Positions 14,541-23,185 of a DNA stretch of 64,000 nt are shown here, piece after piece. A model generated the notes under the pieces. It did no database searches and was not told where the DNA came from. It saw nothing but the letters and a program-made list of their open reading frames with translations. A program made the translations under genes and the position numbers. Every line of letters starts with the position of its first letter. Position 1 is the stretch's first letter. Source of the DNA: Streptococcus cristatus (GTDB lineage Bacteria > Bacillota > Bacilli > Lactobacillales > Streptococcaceae); NCBI RefSeq assembly GCF_003943515.1, contig NZ_RJPT01000001.1, positions 219,693-283,692 on the forward strand, read 5' to 3'.

Positions 14541-16022
14541 TCACTCATCTATTCCAATAAACATCATGGCGTTAAGTAAGGATATTAACTCAACCGTATT
14601 AACGTTGTTGGAATAAATCAGCCTCTTGTTTTCAATCGGTGGGATAATAAAATTAGAAATGATGATGTCATAAGGTGATTCTTTTAAAGAATCGATGGAT
14701 AATTCTAATTCGTTCCAAACTTCCAGTTCAAAATTGTTGCTACAATAATATGAAAGGGTTTCTACTATGGATTTTGCATGATATTGATCAAAACTACTCA
14801 TCACTAGCACCTTTAATTTAGGTTGATTTTGCAACAGATTCAAAACCAAATGCTTACTGTGAGTGATAAAGGTATAGGATAAATGATTGACATGCAATTG
14901 GTTACTATGGATACCCAAGGTTTCAAGGTAATTCAAGATTCCCTCTTTTACTTCTGAAACAAATTGAGGGAAAATATTTTGAAAGTTTCGGATTGTATTG
15001 CCCTTTTGATCAAACAAAATATACTCTGTTGATAATTCCCGGCGGTGCAGTTGTGCGGTATTATGTAGATGCCAAATCAGATGGTTCTTGTTATCTATTT
15101 TAAAATTGTATGCGGATGATATCTGGTCAATGAAATCACTTAATAAATGATAGGACTTTTCCACATACCTATCAGACTTTACGTAGTCCATAAATAGTGT
15201 TTCATCAATGAAAAACATTTTTTGGAAGTAGGAAACAAATAATTGACCGATTACTTCTTTAGTTAAAGAAATGCCGTAATCTGTAGCAAATCTATCTACT
15301 ACTTCATCTATCCCCTCAACCTGCATAAAAGATTCTATCAATTGTTCATTAAAAGAATTTTTCTCAACTTCCAAGAAATGTCCAAACTGTATTCTATAGA
15401 GATTCGTAACGAGCAGCAACTTTAACATCCTATGAGTCGATACATTCATAGGGAAGCTAGTCTCTTTATAAACAATCTCTAACAACTGACACAAAGGCTC
15501 TTGAGGAAAGTCTGTAAATGGCCATTCCAGGAAATAATATTTTTCCGAAAAATATTGTGCAAAAAAGTAACGGATATCAATCTCATTCCCAACGATCTGC
15601 ACAGGGGTCAGAATAACTTCAAAATCATATTGCTTTTTTATCGTTTTATTGATGTGACTGATGATACGATAGAGCGAGGAAGAACTGATATAGAACTCGT
15701 TATAAATATCCTCAGCTTGACACCCTTCGTTAAAGAATATGAACTCTAAAATGGAAAAATGACTTGAGTGCTTGAAAAAATAATGATAGACCATCTCAAT
15801 ATCACTGTCATCCGTATTCATGATACGAATACCACTAGTAGAAGAGTGAAAGATCAGGTCAGGAAAAGAGGACCTGACATAGGATAGGTCTTCTTTTACC
15901 AACCGTTCTGAGCAGTTCAATCGTTCGGCTAGTTCAGAAATATAAAACCTACGTTTAGTTTTAAAGAGTAATTCTAACAATTCTAATTGCCTGAGGCTTT
16001 TTTTAGATAATAATTCTCTCAT
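14541..16022 (-). CDS. Mga-type transcriptional regulator (Mga HTH and PRD-like domains)
   Basis: A 493-residue regulator with the Mga architecture. The N-terminal HTH is at about residues 10-45 (LRQLELLELLFKTKRRFYISELAERLNCSERLVKEDLSYV), followed by a second HTH around SSSSLYRIISHINKTI, then long helical PRD-like regions and a C-terminal EIIB-like part (LKVLVMSSFDQYHAKSIVETLSYY). Relatives are global regulators of surface proteins and growth phase in streptococci (Mga, MgaSpn). It is divergent from the glsB-amaP stress operon, a possible target. The SD is weak. A terminator-like hairpin lies about 110 bases upstream on the same strand. Confidence 0.88.
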   Translation of the reverse strand: MRELLSKKSLRQLELLELLFKTKRRFYISELAERLNCSERLVKEDLSYVRSSFPDLIFHSSTSGIRIMNTDDSDIEMVYHYFFKHSSHFSILEFIFFNEGCQAEDIYNEFYISSSSLYRIISHINKTIKKQYDFEVILTPVQIVGNEIDIRYFFAQYFSEKYYFLEWPFTDFPQEPLCQLLEIVYKETSFPMNVSTHRMLKLLLVTNLYRIQFGHFLEVEKNSFNEQLIESFMQVEGIDEVVDRFATDYGISLTKEVIGQLFVSYFQKMFFIDETLFMDYVKSDRYVEKSYHLLSDFIDQISSAYNFKIDNKNHLIWHLHNTAQLHRRELSTEYILFDQKGNTIRNFQNIFPQFVSEVKEGILNYLETLGIHSNQLHVNHLSYTFITHSKHLVLNLLQNQPKLKVLVMSSFDQYHAKSIVETLSYYCSNNFELEVWNELELSIDSLKESPYDIIISNFIIPPIENKRLIYSNNVNTVELISLLNAMMFIGIDE

Positions 16023-16111
16023 AATATTTTTTCTTTCTTAGATAGTTCATATATTGTTTTTTTATTATACAATTATATCATATTATGAGTGATTATGCTT
16101 ATTCAATAGTA

Positions 16112-16145
16112 TTTTTTAAAAAAAGAAAAAACGCGATACGCGTTT
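16112..16145 (-). terminator. terminator-like hairpin upstream of the Mga-type gene
   Basis: AAACGCG-TAT-CGCGTTT on the minus strand is followed by a run of Ts interrupted by one C. No gene on that strand ends here: the only minus-strand gene is the Mga-type regulator downstream. It could be a leader attenuator, block antisense transcription from the stress-operon side, or act as a palindromic operator. Confidence 0.5.
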
Positions 16146-16305
16146 AAACAAATAATGGAAGCGTTCTCTTATTTTTTCGTACCTATAGTACATAAATTTG
16201 GGAACAATTCCAAGTTGAATGATTATACTTTTTTTACGAAAAATTATATAATTATATTAATCAAAAATAATATTAAATAATTTTGATTTAGAAAGGAGAA
16301 TCACT

Positions 16306-16545
16306 ATGTTGTGGTCAATTATTATCGGTGGGCTTATTGGTCTGGTTGCTGGATCAATAACAAAAAAAGGCGGTTCTATGGGAATTGTCGCCAACGTTGT
16401 TGCAGGTTTAGTTGGTTCAGCTGTTGGTCAGTCTCTTTTAGGAACTTGGGGACCTAGTTTGGCTGGCATGGCTTTGATTCCTTCTATTATCGGTGCAGTT
16501 ATTGTAGTTGCAGTTGTATCGTTTTTTGTAGGAAAGAAAGCATAG
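16306..16545 (+). CDS. GlsB/YeaQ/YmgE family stress-response membrane protein
   Basis: A 79-residue, almost wholly hydrophobic protein with three glycine-rich membrane segments (IIIGGLIGLVAGSI, IVANVVAGLVGSAVGQ, AVIVVAVVSFFVG), the transglycosylase-associated/GlsB family. In lactic acid bacteria it occurs with gls24/asp23 genes. It is first in the operon with amaP, DUF2273, asp23 and csbD. AGAAAGGAG precedes the ATG. An AT-rich TATAAT lies about 55 bases upstream, but the -35 is poor. Confidence 0.9.
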   Translation: MLWSIIIGGLIGLVAGSITKKGGSMGIVANVVAGLVGSAVGQSLLGTWGPSLAGMALIPSIIGAVIVVAVVSFFVGKKA

Positions 16546-16590
16546 AATTGCTTTTTGTACAAATATAATTTAATGATGAAAGGATTCAAT

Positions 16591-17157
16591 ATGTCAAAAT
16601 CAAGAAAAATACTTTCCCTTATTTTCTGTATTTTAATCTTGACGATTTTGATTCCTGTTTTACTAGATTTTCATAAAGTTAGCGGTTTAGGGCTCCAGTT
16701 ATTCACTTGGAAAAAAATTCCGTTTGTAGGATACTATCTATCTAGATATGTTTTCTGGGGGACACTGGTTTTAGCAAGCTTAATATTGTTGCTGATGTTA
16801 GTGATAATTTTTTATCCTAAGAGACGTTTGGAAATTCAGTTAGCTGATGCGGATGGTAAACTAATGCTGAAAAATTCAGCGATAGAAGGATTTGTTCGTA
16901 GTCTGGTGACAGACCATGATTTTATTAAAGATCCTACAGTTTCCGTAAATAGCCAGAAAAACAAATGTATGGTTTCTGTTAAAGGAGCAATTGTTCCGTC
17001 AGAAAACATCATCAAAAGAAGTCAGTTGATTCAAGAAGAAATTGCTACTGGATTAACAGAATTCTTCGGTCTCAATCATGATGTCAAGCTTGAAATCTCT
17101 GTATCAGATTTCAAACCAAAATCGCAGGCTAAAAAAAATACTAGTCGTGTAAAGTAA
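16591..17157 (+). CDS. amaP: alkaline shock response membrane anchor protein AmaP
   Basis: A 188-residue protein with two transmembrane helices (residues about 8-28 and 52-75) and a soluble C-terminal domain related to Asp23 (VRSLVTDHDFIKDPTVSVNSQ..CMVSVKGAI). AmaP anchors Asp23 to the membrane in staphylococci. The ATG at 16591 (MSKSRKILSL) is chosen because AAAGGA precedes it; the frame is open back to a TTG at 16555 without SD. It is the second gene of the envelope-stress operon. Confidence 0.9.
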   Translation: MSKSRKILSLIFCILILTILIPVLLDFHKVSGLGLQLFTWKKIPFVGYYLSRYVFWGTLVLASLILLLMLVIIFYPKRRLEIQLADADGKLMLKNSAIEGFVRSLVTDHDFIKDPTVSVNSQKNKCMVSVKGAIVPSENIIKRSQLIQEEIATGLTEFFGLNHDVKLEISVSDFKPKSQAKKNTSRVK

Positions 17158-17169
17158 GGAAGTACCAAA

Positions 17170-17343
17170 ATGGAATGGTTTAAAAAATATCAATATCTAA
17201 TCCTATCTGGATTAGCGGGCGGTGTTCTAGCCTGCTTTATCCTATCCTTTGGCTTCTTTAAGACGCTATTTGTCTTGATTTGCGCTGCCATAGGAGCAGG
17301 AATCGGATATTATATACAACAAAAAAATATATTAAATAAATAA
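17170..17343 (+). CDS. DUF2273 family small membrane protein
   Basis: A 57-residue protein starting MEWFKKYQYLILSG, with two hydrophobic helices and the GxGIGYY ending of the DUF2273 family that accompanies Asp23/AmaP genes. TAAGGAAGT provides the SD. It fills the gap between amaP and asp23, with 13 bases to the next ATG. A membrane role in organising Asp23 is inferred from its constant linkage. Confidence 0.88.
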   Translation: MEWFKKYQYLILSGLAGGVLACFILSFGFFKTLFVLICAAIGAGIGYYIQQKNILNK

Positions 17344-17356
17344 TAAGGAGTTTCTT

Positions 17357-17956
17357 ATGTCAAATACAAATAAAGATTTTAAAGATGTTGCTAAAAAGGA
17401 AGTTGCGCAAGCAACTCATGAAGTAAAAGGTGAATTGACTTACGAAGATAAAGTCATTCAAAAAATCATTGGTCTCTCTTTAGAGAAAGTTTCAGGTTTG
17501 CTAGCTGTTGATGGTGGCTTCTTCTCTAATTTAGCAGATAAATTGATTAACACTGATAACGTAACGAATGGTGTTAATGTTGAAGTTGGTAAAGAACAAG
17601 TGGCTGTTGACTTGAACGTAGTAGTGGAATATCAAAAGAATGTTCCTGCCTTGTACAAGGAAATTAAAGATGTTGTTGTGGCGGAAGTTTCTAAGATGAC
17701 TGATTTGGAAGTTGTTGAAGTAAATGTCAATGTTGTTGATATTAAAACGAAAGAACAACATGAAGCTGACTCAGTTAGCCTTCAAGATCGAGTGACAGAT
17801 GTTGCTGAATCAACAGGAGAATTTGCTTCAGAGCAATTCGAAAAAGCAAAATCTGGTCTTAGCGGTGGTTTTTCAGCCGTTCAAGAAAAAGTTGGTGAAG
17901 GTGTAGAAGCTGTTAAAGATGCTGCTTCATCAAGTGAAAAAGCTCGCGTACATTAA
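17357..17956 (+). CDS. Asp23/Gls24 family envelope stress response protein
   Basis: A 199-residue Asp23/Gls24 protein. The family domain spans about residues 25-135 (GELTYEDKVIQKIIGLSLEKVSGLLAVDGG, VEVGKEQVAVDLNVVVEY, VEVNVNVVDI). The C-terminal 60 residues form an Ala/Glu/Lys-rich amphipathic tail (QFEKAKSGLSGGFSAVQEKV) resembling CsbD-like or LEA-type repeats. It works with AmaP at the membrane under alkaline and cell-wall stress. AAGGAG precedes the ATG. The operon order glsB-amaP-DUF2273-asp23-csbD supports the call. Confidence 0.93.
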   Translation: MSNTNKDFKDVAKKEVAQATHEVKGELTYEDKVIQKIIGLSLEKVSGLLAVDGGFFSNLADKLINTDNVTNGVNVEVGKEQVAVDLNVVVEYQKNVPALYKEIKDVVVAEVSKMTDLEVVEVNVNVVDIKTKEQHEADSVSLQDRVTDVAESTGEFASEQFEKAKSGLSGGFSAVQEKVGEGVEAVKDAASSSEKARVH

Positions 17957-17990
17957 TTAAAAACAAAAAGAAATAAAGGAGGACATAGTT

Positions 17991-18197
17991 ATGTCAACAG
18001 AAGAAAAATTCAACCAAGCTAAAGGCGCTGTCAAAGAAGGTGTTGGGAAAGTAATCGGTGACGAAAAGCTTGAAAAAGAAGGAGCAGCTGAAAAAGTTGT
18101 TTCTAAAGTCAAAGAAGTTGCTGAAGATGCAAAAGATGCAGTTGAAGGCGCTATTGAAGGTGTGAAAAACATGCTTCATAAAGACGACGAAAAATAA
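17991..18197 (+). CDS. CsbD family stress protein
   Basis: A 68-residue highly charged CsbD-family protein: [32 protein letters not shown] is the family signature, followed by an alternating Lys/Glu/Ala helix. Members are abundant general stress proteins of unknown mechanism. AAAGGAGG precedes the ATG. It is last in the envelope-stress operon, with a terminator about 70 bases downstream. Confidence 0.92.
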   Translation: MSTEEKFNQAKGAVKEGVGKVIGDEKLEKEGAAEKVVSKVKEVAEDAKDAVEGAIEGVKNMLHKDDEK

Positions 18198-18267
18198 GTC
18201 TAATAGCTGATTTCCTTTTTAAAAAGCCTTATTAACTATAGCAACTTATAGGAATCATCTACAGTCT

Positions 18268-18303
18268 AAAGGGGACCTTATTGAAAGGTCTCCTTTCCTT
18301 TTT
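18268..18303 (+). terminator. terminator of the envelope-stress operon
   Basis: AAAGGGGACCTT pairs with AAGGTCTCCTTT with one mismatched position; a T-rich tract follows. Confidence 0.7.
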
Positions 18304-18344
18304 ATATTCATTCTTTTATGTTAAAATATTTTCAACTTCTATAG

Positions 18345-18382
18345 TGTAAACGCTTGCAATCTTTTGCTAGGAGGAGTATAAT
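18345..18382 (+). promoter_or_regulatory. strong promoter with overlapping CcpA (cre) site
   Basis: -35 TTGCAA (18354-18359), 17-base spacer, perfect -10 TATAAT (18377-18382). TGTAAACGCTTGCA (18345-18358) fits the cre pattern TGNAANCGNNNNCA and covers the -35, a repression geometry. No coding sequence follows for almost 600 bases. Confidence 0.6.
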
Positions 18383-18931
18383 AGAAGTAAAGATAGGGAA
18401 AGGAAAAACTAAATTTCGCATTCGATTTGCTTTGCTGATATATTTATTTGTAACATATAAGTCGTTGCTTTACTAGACTATTGGTTAAATCATTGGGTAG
18501 GCCTGCTTAGCCTATCTGATTATGACAGTGGGATAGAAAGTAGAAGCTTTTAGATGGTTTTCAGTCTTCGAGATGTTAACCGATAGTTGCTTTGTGATTA
18601 ATATTTCTAATGCTAAGATAAAAGAAAATCATTAGCGCTTAAAGGAATTAAAAATTTAATAAATTAAAGAATCAACAATCAATTGTTAGTCAGTTCCGAA
18701 TAGGATAAACTGATTGCTCCCATATCAGCAAGGTAAGTCAGACCTCTAGCCGAGTCAAGCTAGAGGTCATTTTGATGGATTCAGGCCGTTGTTGGAGGAG
18801 TCTGGCTTTACTTAGTGAGGACTAAGAAAGCAGCTTTTAAAAAGCGATGAGGTAGGGCATTAGCGCTTGCTGGAGAAGAAAATGTCCCCACAGCTCTTTT
18901 GGCTTTTTTAGTTTATCTACCTGAAAAGTGG

Positions 18932-18937
18932 TATAAT
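18932..18937 (+). promoter_or_regulatory. -10 element of the alcohol dehydrogenase gene
   Basis: A perfect TATAAT 29 bases before the start codon; the -35 region is weak. Confidence 0.4.
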
Positions 18938-18966
18938 ATAGTTAGCAAAACACAAGGAGAAATGCA

Positions 18967-20004
18967 ATGAAATCAGCAGTTTATCTCAAAGCTGGTCAAG
19001 TTGGACTAGTAGAAATGGATCATCCGCAAATTCTAGACCCAGATGATGCCATTATCCGCATTGTTCGTACCTGTGTCTGTGGCTCTGACCTGTGGAGTTA
19101 TCGAAATGAGCAGGTGAAGCCTGGGCGCATGAACAGTGGACACGAGGCGATCGGGATTGTCGAGGAAGTCGGTGATGCAGTAACGACTGTGAAAGCAGGC
19201 GATTTTGTCATTGCTCCATTTACCCATGGATGCGGAGACTGCGACGCTTGCCGAGCAGGATATGATGGGACTTGTGACCGGCATATTGGCAATAACTGGT
19301 CAGATGGGGTGCAAGCGGAATATATGCGCTTCGAATATGCCAACTGGGCTTTGGTGAAAATTCCGGGTCGGCCAGCAGATTATTCAGAAGGGATGCTTAA
19401 GTCCTTCTTGGCGCTGGCTGATGTCATGCCGACAGGCTATCATGCGGCGCGTGTGGCAGATGTGAAAGCAGGCGACAAGGTAGTTGTCATCGGGGATGGG
19501 GCTGTTGGGCAATGCGCTGTTATCGCAGCTAAGATGCGGGGAGCCTCCCAAATCGTCCTCATGAGCCGTCATGAAGACCGACAAAAGATGGCGCTTGAAT
19601 CAGGAGCGACAGCAGTGGTCGCTGAGCGTGGAGAAGAAGGCATTGCCAAGGTGCGCGAAATCCTCGGTGGCGGAGCCGACGCTGCGCTTGAATGTGTCGG
19701 AACAGAAGCGGCTGTTGACCAAGCCCTTGGTGTCCTCCATAATGGTGGTCGATTAGGTTTTGTTGGTGTTCCTCATTGCGAAAAGCACCCGATTGGTTCC
19801 ACCTTTGCTCAAAACATCACAGTGGCAGGTGGTGCAGCCTCTGTCACAACCTACGACAAGCAAGTCTTGCTGAAAGCAGTCCTTGATGGCGACATCAATC
19901 CAGGCCGTGTCTTTACTTCCAGCTATAAACTGGAAGAGATTGACCAAGCCTATAAAGATATGGATGAGCGGAAGACCATTAAGGCCTTGATTGTCTTTGA
20001 CTAA
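18967..20004 (+). CDS. zinc-dependent alcohol dehydrogenase family protein
   Basis: A 345-residue medium-chain zinc dehydrogenase. Catalytic zinc ligands are CGSD near residue 38 and GHEAIG (His-Glu). A structural-zinc cysteine set is visible as GCGDCDACRAGYDGTC. The NAD(P) site is VVIGDGAVGQCAV. Length and motifs are normal; the substrate is unclear (alcohol, aldehyde or sugar alcohol). AAGGAG precedes the ATG, with its own -10 upstream. It stands alone, with non-coding DNA on both sides. Confidence 0.92.
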   Translation: MKSAVYLKAGQVGLVEMDHPQILDPDDAIIRIVRTCVCGSDLWSYRNEQVKPGRMNSGHEAIGIVEEVGDAVTTVKAGDFVIAPFTHGCGDCDACRAGYDGTCDRHIGNNWSDGVQAEYMRFEYANWALVKIPGRPADYSEGMLKSFLALADVMPTGYHAARVADVKAGDKVVVIGDGAVGQCAVIAAKMRGASQIVLMSRHEDRQKMALESGATAVVAERGEEGIAKVREILGGGADAALECVGTEAAVDQALGVLHNGGRLGFVGVPHCEKHPIGSTFAQNITVAGGAASVTTYDKQVLLKAVLDGDINPGRVFTSSYKLEEIDQAYKDMDERKTIKALIVFD

Positions 20005-20155
20005 GGTTTGTCAAGAGTATCATGCTAGGGGATGTTAAAGGCACTCAAAGGAATTTGGAATTTTGAGATATCACTAAAACGATTTGCAAGGATTAGGACA
20101 GGATTTTCAGTCTTCCACAAATTATAGAAGAAAGAGTGGCTTTTTAGGAAGTCGA

Positions 20156-20187
20156 AAAGGAGGCGTTGCTAGCGTCTTCTTTTTTTG
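20156..20187 (+). terminator. terminator downstream of the alcohol dehydrogenase gene
   Basis: AGGAGGCG pairs with CGTCTTCT (two G-T pairs), followed by seven Ts. It lies about 150 bases after the stop codon. Confidence 0.6.
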
Positions 20188-20317
20188 TTATAGTGGAGCT
20201 AGAGAAGAGATTGACTAGAGCGCAGCTACACTTTTAATCAGGAAGAAGTGGCCAGAGACTTGCTGTATCAAATACCTATTCTTAGATGTCTAGCTTGCTC
20301 TATGAGTTTCCTTTGTT

Positions 20318-20346
20318 TTGAAAAAAGCGTGAAAAAATGCTATAAT
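20318..20346 (+). promoter_or_regulatory. promoter of rnjB
   Basis: -35 TTGAAA (20318-20323), 17 bases, -10 TATAAT (20341-20346). It leaves a leader of about 115 nt before the start codon. Confidence 0.7.
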
Positions 20347-20466
20347 GACTAAGATGTGCAAACTTTGTTTGCAAAACTGTAATTCGACTTGGCTTGCCAA
20401 GGACCGTTAGTAATAAAATCAAGGAATCTTTGATAAATGAGATTCTAAAATCGAATAGGAGTAAAA

Positions 20467-22134
20467 ATGAGTAAAAGCACTATTAAGCTGATTACTTTGG
20501 GCGGCGTGCGCGAGAATGGGAAAAACCTCTACGTCGCCGAAGTGGATGATTCCATTTTTGTATTGGATGCTGGGCTCAAGTACCCAGAAAATGAGCAGTT
20601 GGGAGTAGATGTCGTCATTCCCAATATGGATTATTTGTTTGAAAACAAAGACCGAATTGCAGGTGTCTTTCTAACCCACGGTCATGCGGATGCCATCGGT
20701 GCACTACCTTATCTTTTGACAGAAGCCAAGGTACCGGTTTTCGGTTCGGAGTTGACGATTGAGCTAGCCAAGCTCTTTGTTAAAAGCAATGACGCCGTGA
20801 AGAAGTTCAATGATTTTCATGTTATCGATGAAAATACCGAGATTGAATTTGGCGAAACGGTTGTCTCTTTCTTCCGGACGACCCACTCGATTCCAGAGAG
20901 TCTGGGAATCGTTGTCAAGACGCGTGAAGGCAATATTGTTTATACGGGAGATTTCAAGTTTGACCAATCTGCCAGCGAATCTTATGCGACAGATTTCGTC
21001 CGTTTGGCTGAGATTGGCCGTGAGGGTGTTTTAGCTCTCCTGAGTGATTCAGCAAACGCTGATAGCACAGTGCAAGTGGCTAGTGAGAGCGAGGTTGGCC
21101 GTGAAATTACGGACACGATTTCGGATTGGGATGGCCGTGTCATCGTAGCAGCGGTTGCTAGCAACCTGTCTCGGATCCAACAGGTTTTTGAAGCTGCGGC
21201 AGAAACAGGTCGTCGCGTTGTTTTGACAGGCTTTGATATTGAAAATATCGTCCGTACGGCTATCCGCCTCAAGAAATTATCCTTGGCGGATGAACGCCTT
21301 TTGATCAAGCCTAAGGAAATGTCTAAGTTTGAAGACCATGAGCTGATTATCCTGGAGACGGGTCGGATGGGCGAGCCCATTAACGGTCTGCGCAAGATGT
21401 CCATCGGTCGTCACCGCTATGTAGAAATCAAAGACGGAGACTTGGTTTACATCGTTACAACGCCATCTATTGCCAAGGAAGCAGTCGTAGCGCGTGTGGA
21501 AAACATGATTTACCAAGCTGGTGGCGTGGTCAAGCTGATTACCCAAAATTTGCGTGTATCTGGCCATGCCAATGCGCGTGATTTGCAGCTCATGCTCAAC
21601 TTACTGCAACCCAAGTACCTCTTCCCGATTCAGGGAGAGTATCGTGGTCTGGACGCCCATGCCAAGGCAGCCATGGAAGTTGGGATTTTACCAGAAAATA
21701 TCTTGATACCTAAGCGTGGCAGCATCATGGCTTATGAAAATGGCGACTTTGTACCAGCTGGAGCAGTGTCAGCAGGCGATGTCATGATTGATGGGAATGC
21801 CATCGGTGATGTGGGCAATATCGTCCTGCGTGACCGCAAGGTCTTGTCTGAAGATGGGATCTTCATCGTGGCCCTTACAGTCAATCGTAAGGAGAAGAAA
21901 ATTATTTCTAAAGCCAAGGTTCATACTCGAGGATTTGTCTATGTCAAGAAGAGCCGTGATATCTTACGAGAGAGCACTGACCTGATCAATAAGACAGTGG
22001 AAGACTATCTGGCTCAGGATAACTTTGACTGGGGCGAACTTAAGGGAACAGTTCGTGATAGTTTGGCCAAGTTCCTCTTCGAACAAACCAAACGACGGCC
22101 GGCTATTCTTCCAGTTGTCATGGAAGTTCGCTAG
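20467..22134 (+). CDS. rnjB: ribonuclease J2
   Basis: A 555-residue metallo-beta-lactamase/beta-CASP ribonuclease that works with RNase J1 in mRNA decay and rRNA maturation. The metal-binding motif reads HGHADA (residues 71-76) instead of the canonical HGHxDH, as expected of RNase J2, the weakly active partner. Downstream beta-CASP motifs ([35 protein letters not shown]) and the C-terminal RNase J domain are intact. AATAGGAG precedes the ATG. estA follows, as in pneumococcus. The long structured leader suggests post-transcriptional control. Confidence 0.95.
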   Translation: MSKSTIKLITLGGVRENGKNLYVAEVDDSIFVLDAGLKYPENEQLGVDVVIPNMDYLFENKDRIAGVFLTHGHADAIGALPYLLTEAKVPVFGSELTIELAKLFVKSNDAVKKFNDFHVIDENTEIEFGETVVSFFRTTHSIPESLGIVVKTREGNIVYTGDFKFDQSASESYATDFVRLAEIGREGVLALLSDSANADSTVQVASESEVGREITDTISDWDGRVIVAAVASNLSRIQQVFEAAAETGRRVVLTGFDIENIVRTAIRLKKLSLADERLLIKPKEMSKFEDHELIILETGRMGEPINGLRKMSIGRHRYVEIKDGDLVYIVTTPSIAKEAVVARVENMIYQAGGVVKLITQNLRVSGHANARDLQLMLNLLQPKYLFPIQGEYRGLDAHAKAAMEVGILPENILIPKRGSIMAYENGDFVPAGAVSAGDVMIDGNAIGDVGNIVLRDRKVLSEDGIFIVALTVNRKEKKIISKAKVHTRGFVYVKKSRDILRESTDLINKTVEDYLAQDNFDWGELKGTVRDSLAKFLFEQTKRRPAILPVVMEVR

Positions 22135-22174
22135 AGTCACTCGAGGGAGCAACTTTCCCAGTATTTTGCAGAGA

Positions 22175-22198
22175 GAAAGTCGAATATCGGCTTTTTCT
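22175..22198 (+). terminator. terminator of rnjB
   Basis: AAAGTCGA-atat-CGGCTTT hairpin (one G-T pair) with a T-rich tail, about 40 bases after the rnjB stop. Confidence 0.5.
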
Positions 22199-22294
22199 TA
22201 TCTTTTGGCGGTCGCAGAACAGGCTTTGCTTTCAGAGTGTGGCTGGCTGTGCTGCCTGGTCAAGAACAGTAGTTTATACAAGAGGAGAAAAAAG

Positions 22295-23074
22295 ATGGCA
22301 GTGATGCAGATAGAATATTATTCAGAAGCCTTGGAGATGGAGTGGGGAGTCAATGTCCTCTATCCAGATGCGTCGCGCGTGGAAAAGCCAGATGATACGG
22401 ATATTCCTGTTTTGTATCTGCTTCATGGTATGAACGGTAATCACAATAGCTGGCTTAAGCGCTCAAATATCGAACGTCTGGTTCGCTCGACTAACTTGAT
22501 TGTTGTCATGCCGAATACCAGCAATGGCTGGTACACCGATACTCAATACGGTTTTAACTATTACGAGGCTATCGCTGAAGAGCTGCCACGGGTGCTCAAG
22601 CGCTTTTTCCCCAATATGTCTGACAAGCGGGAGAAGAATTTTATCGCTGGTCTTTCCATGGGCGGATACGGAGCCTTTAAGCTGGCTCTCAAGTCTAACC
22701 GTTTTTCATGCGCAGCTAGTCTTTCAGGGGCTTTGAGTTTTCTTGATAGTCATCCAGATGATGTTGAAATAGCAACACCAGCCTACTGGCGAGGGATTTT
22801 TGGAGACTATAAAGACTGGACCAGCAGTCCTCATTCGCTGGAGAACATAGCCAAGCAATCTGATAAAAAGACCAAGCTTTGGGCATGGTGCGGTGAAGAG
22901 GATTTTCTCTACGAGGCCAATCAGGTGGCTGTGAAAAATCTGCAAGACTTGGGCTTGGATATTACTTACAGCCACAGTCCAGGTACGCATGAGTGGTACT
23001 ACTGGGAAAAGCATATGGAGCAGGTTTTAGCTTGGCTACCAATTGACTTTGTCCTCGAAGAAAGACTGTCTTAA
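22295..23074 (+). CDS. estA: tributyrin esterase EstA (alpha/beta hydrolase)
   Basis: A 259-residue esterase of the EstA/esterase-D type. The nucleophile elbow is [14 protein letters not shown] (Ser), the oxyanion region [15 protein letters not shown], and the C-terminal [14 protein letters not shown] carries the catalytic His. The ATG at 22295 ([18 protein letters not shown]) has AGGAG upstream and gives the family length; the frame is open far upstream into rnjB and the terminator, which is not credible. In oral streptococci it hydrolyses short-chain esters and deacetylates host glycans. Confidence 0.93.
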   Translation: MAVMQIEYYSEALEMEWGVNVLYPDASRVEKPDDTDIPVLYLLHGMNGNHNSWLKRSNIERLVRSTNLIVVMPNTSNGWYTDTQYGFNYYEAIAEELPRVLKRFFPNMSDKREKNFIAGLSMGGYGAFKLALKSNRFSCAASLSGALSFLDSHPDDVEIATPAYWRGIFGDYKDWTSSPHSLENIAKQSDKKTKLWAWCGEEDFLYEANQVAVKNLQDLGLDITYSHSPGTHEWYYWEKHMEQVLAWLPIDFVLEERLS

Positions 23075-23114
23075 AAAATCATACGATTCAGCGGATTCTG
23101 GGTCGAGAATGTGA

Positions 23115-23120
23115 TATAAT
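23115..23120 (+). promoter_or_regulatory. extended -10 promoter of gltX
   Basis: TGATATAAT: TG one base upstream of a perfect TATAAT, with no good -35. The leader then contains an inverted repeat AGCAGG/CCTGCT. Confidence 0.45.
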
Positions 23121-23185
23121 AATGACGTTTGAATACGAAAGCAGGAGCGAGATATCCCTGCTATTCCCAAATAGGAGATCGAAAA

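Larger units (their letters stand above)
18198..18966. other. 769-bp region without recognisable genes
   Basis: It contains a terminator (18268-18303), a good promoter with a cre-like site (18345-18382), several hairpins, among them the strong GACCTCTAGC/GCTAGAGGTC pair near 18743-18770, the 11-mer CATTAGCGCTT twice (near 18631 and 18858), and the alcohol dehydrogenase promoter. No ORF with a believable SD was found on either strand. Confidence 0.6.
20005..20466. other. 462-bp intergenic region before rnjB
   Basis: Holds a terminator (20156-20187), the rnjB promoter (20318-20346) and a 110-nt rnjB leader with short hairpins (GCAAAC/GTTTGC near 20357, CTTGG/CCAAG near 20388). No gene is visible in the rest. 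Confidence 0.55.

Noticed and set aside
18528..18545. AGTGGGATAGAAAG resembles the start of the structured repeat
   Set aside because: Only about 14 bases match and none of the inner stems or the terminator follow.
23130..23180. T-box leader before gltX
   Set aside because: The short AGCAGG/CCTGCT hairpin lacks the T-box sequence and terminator.
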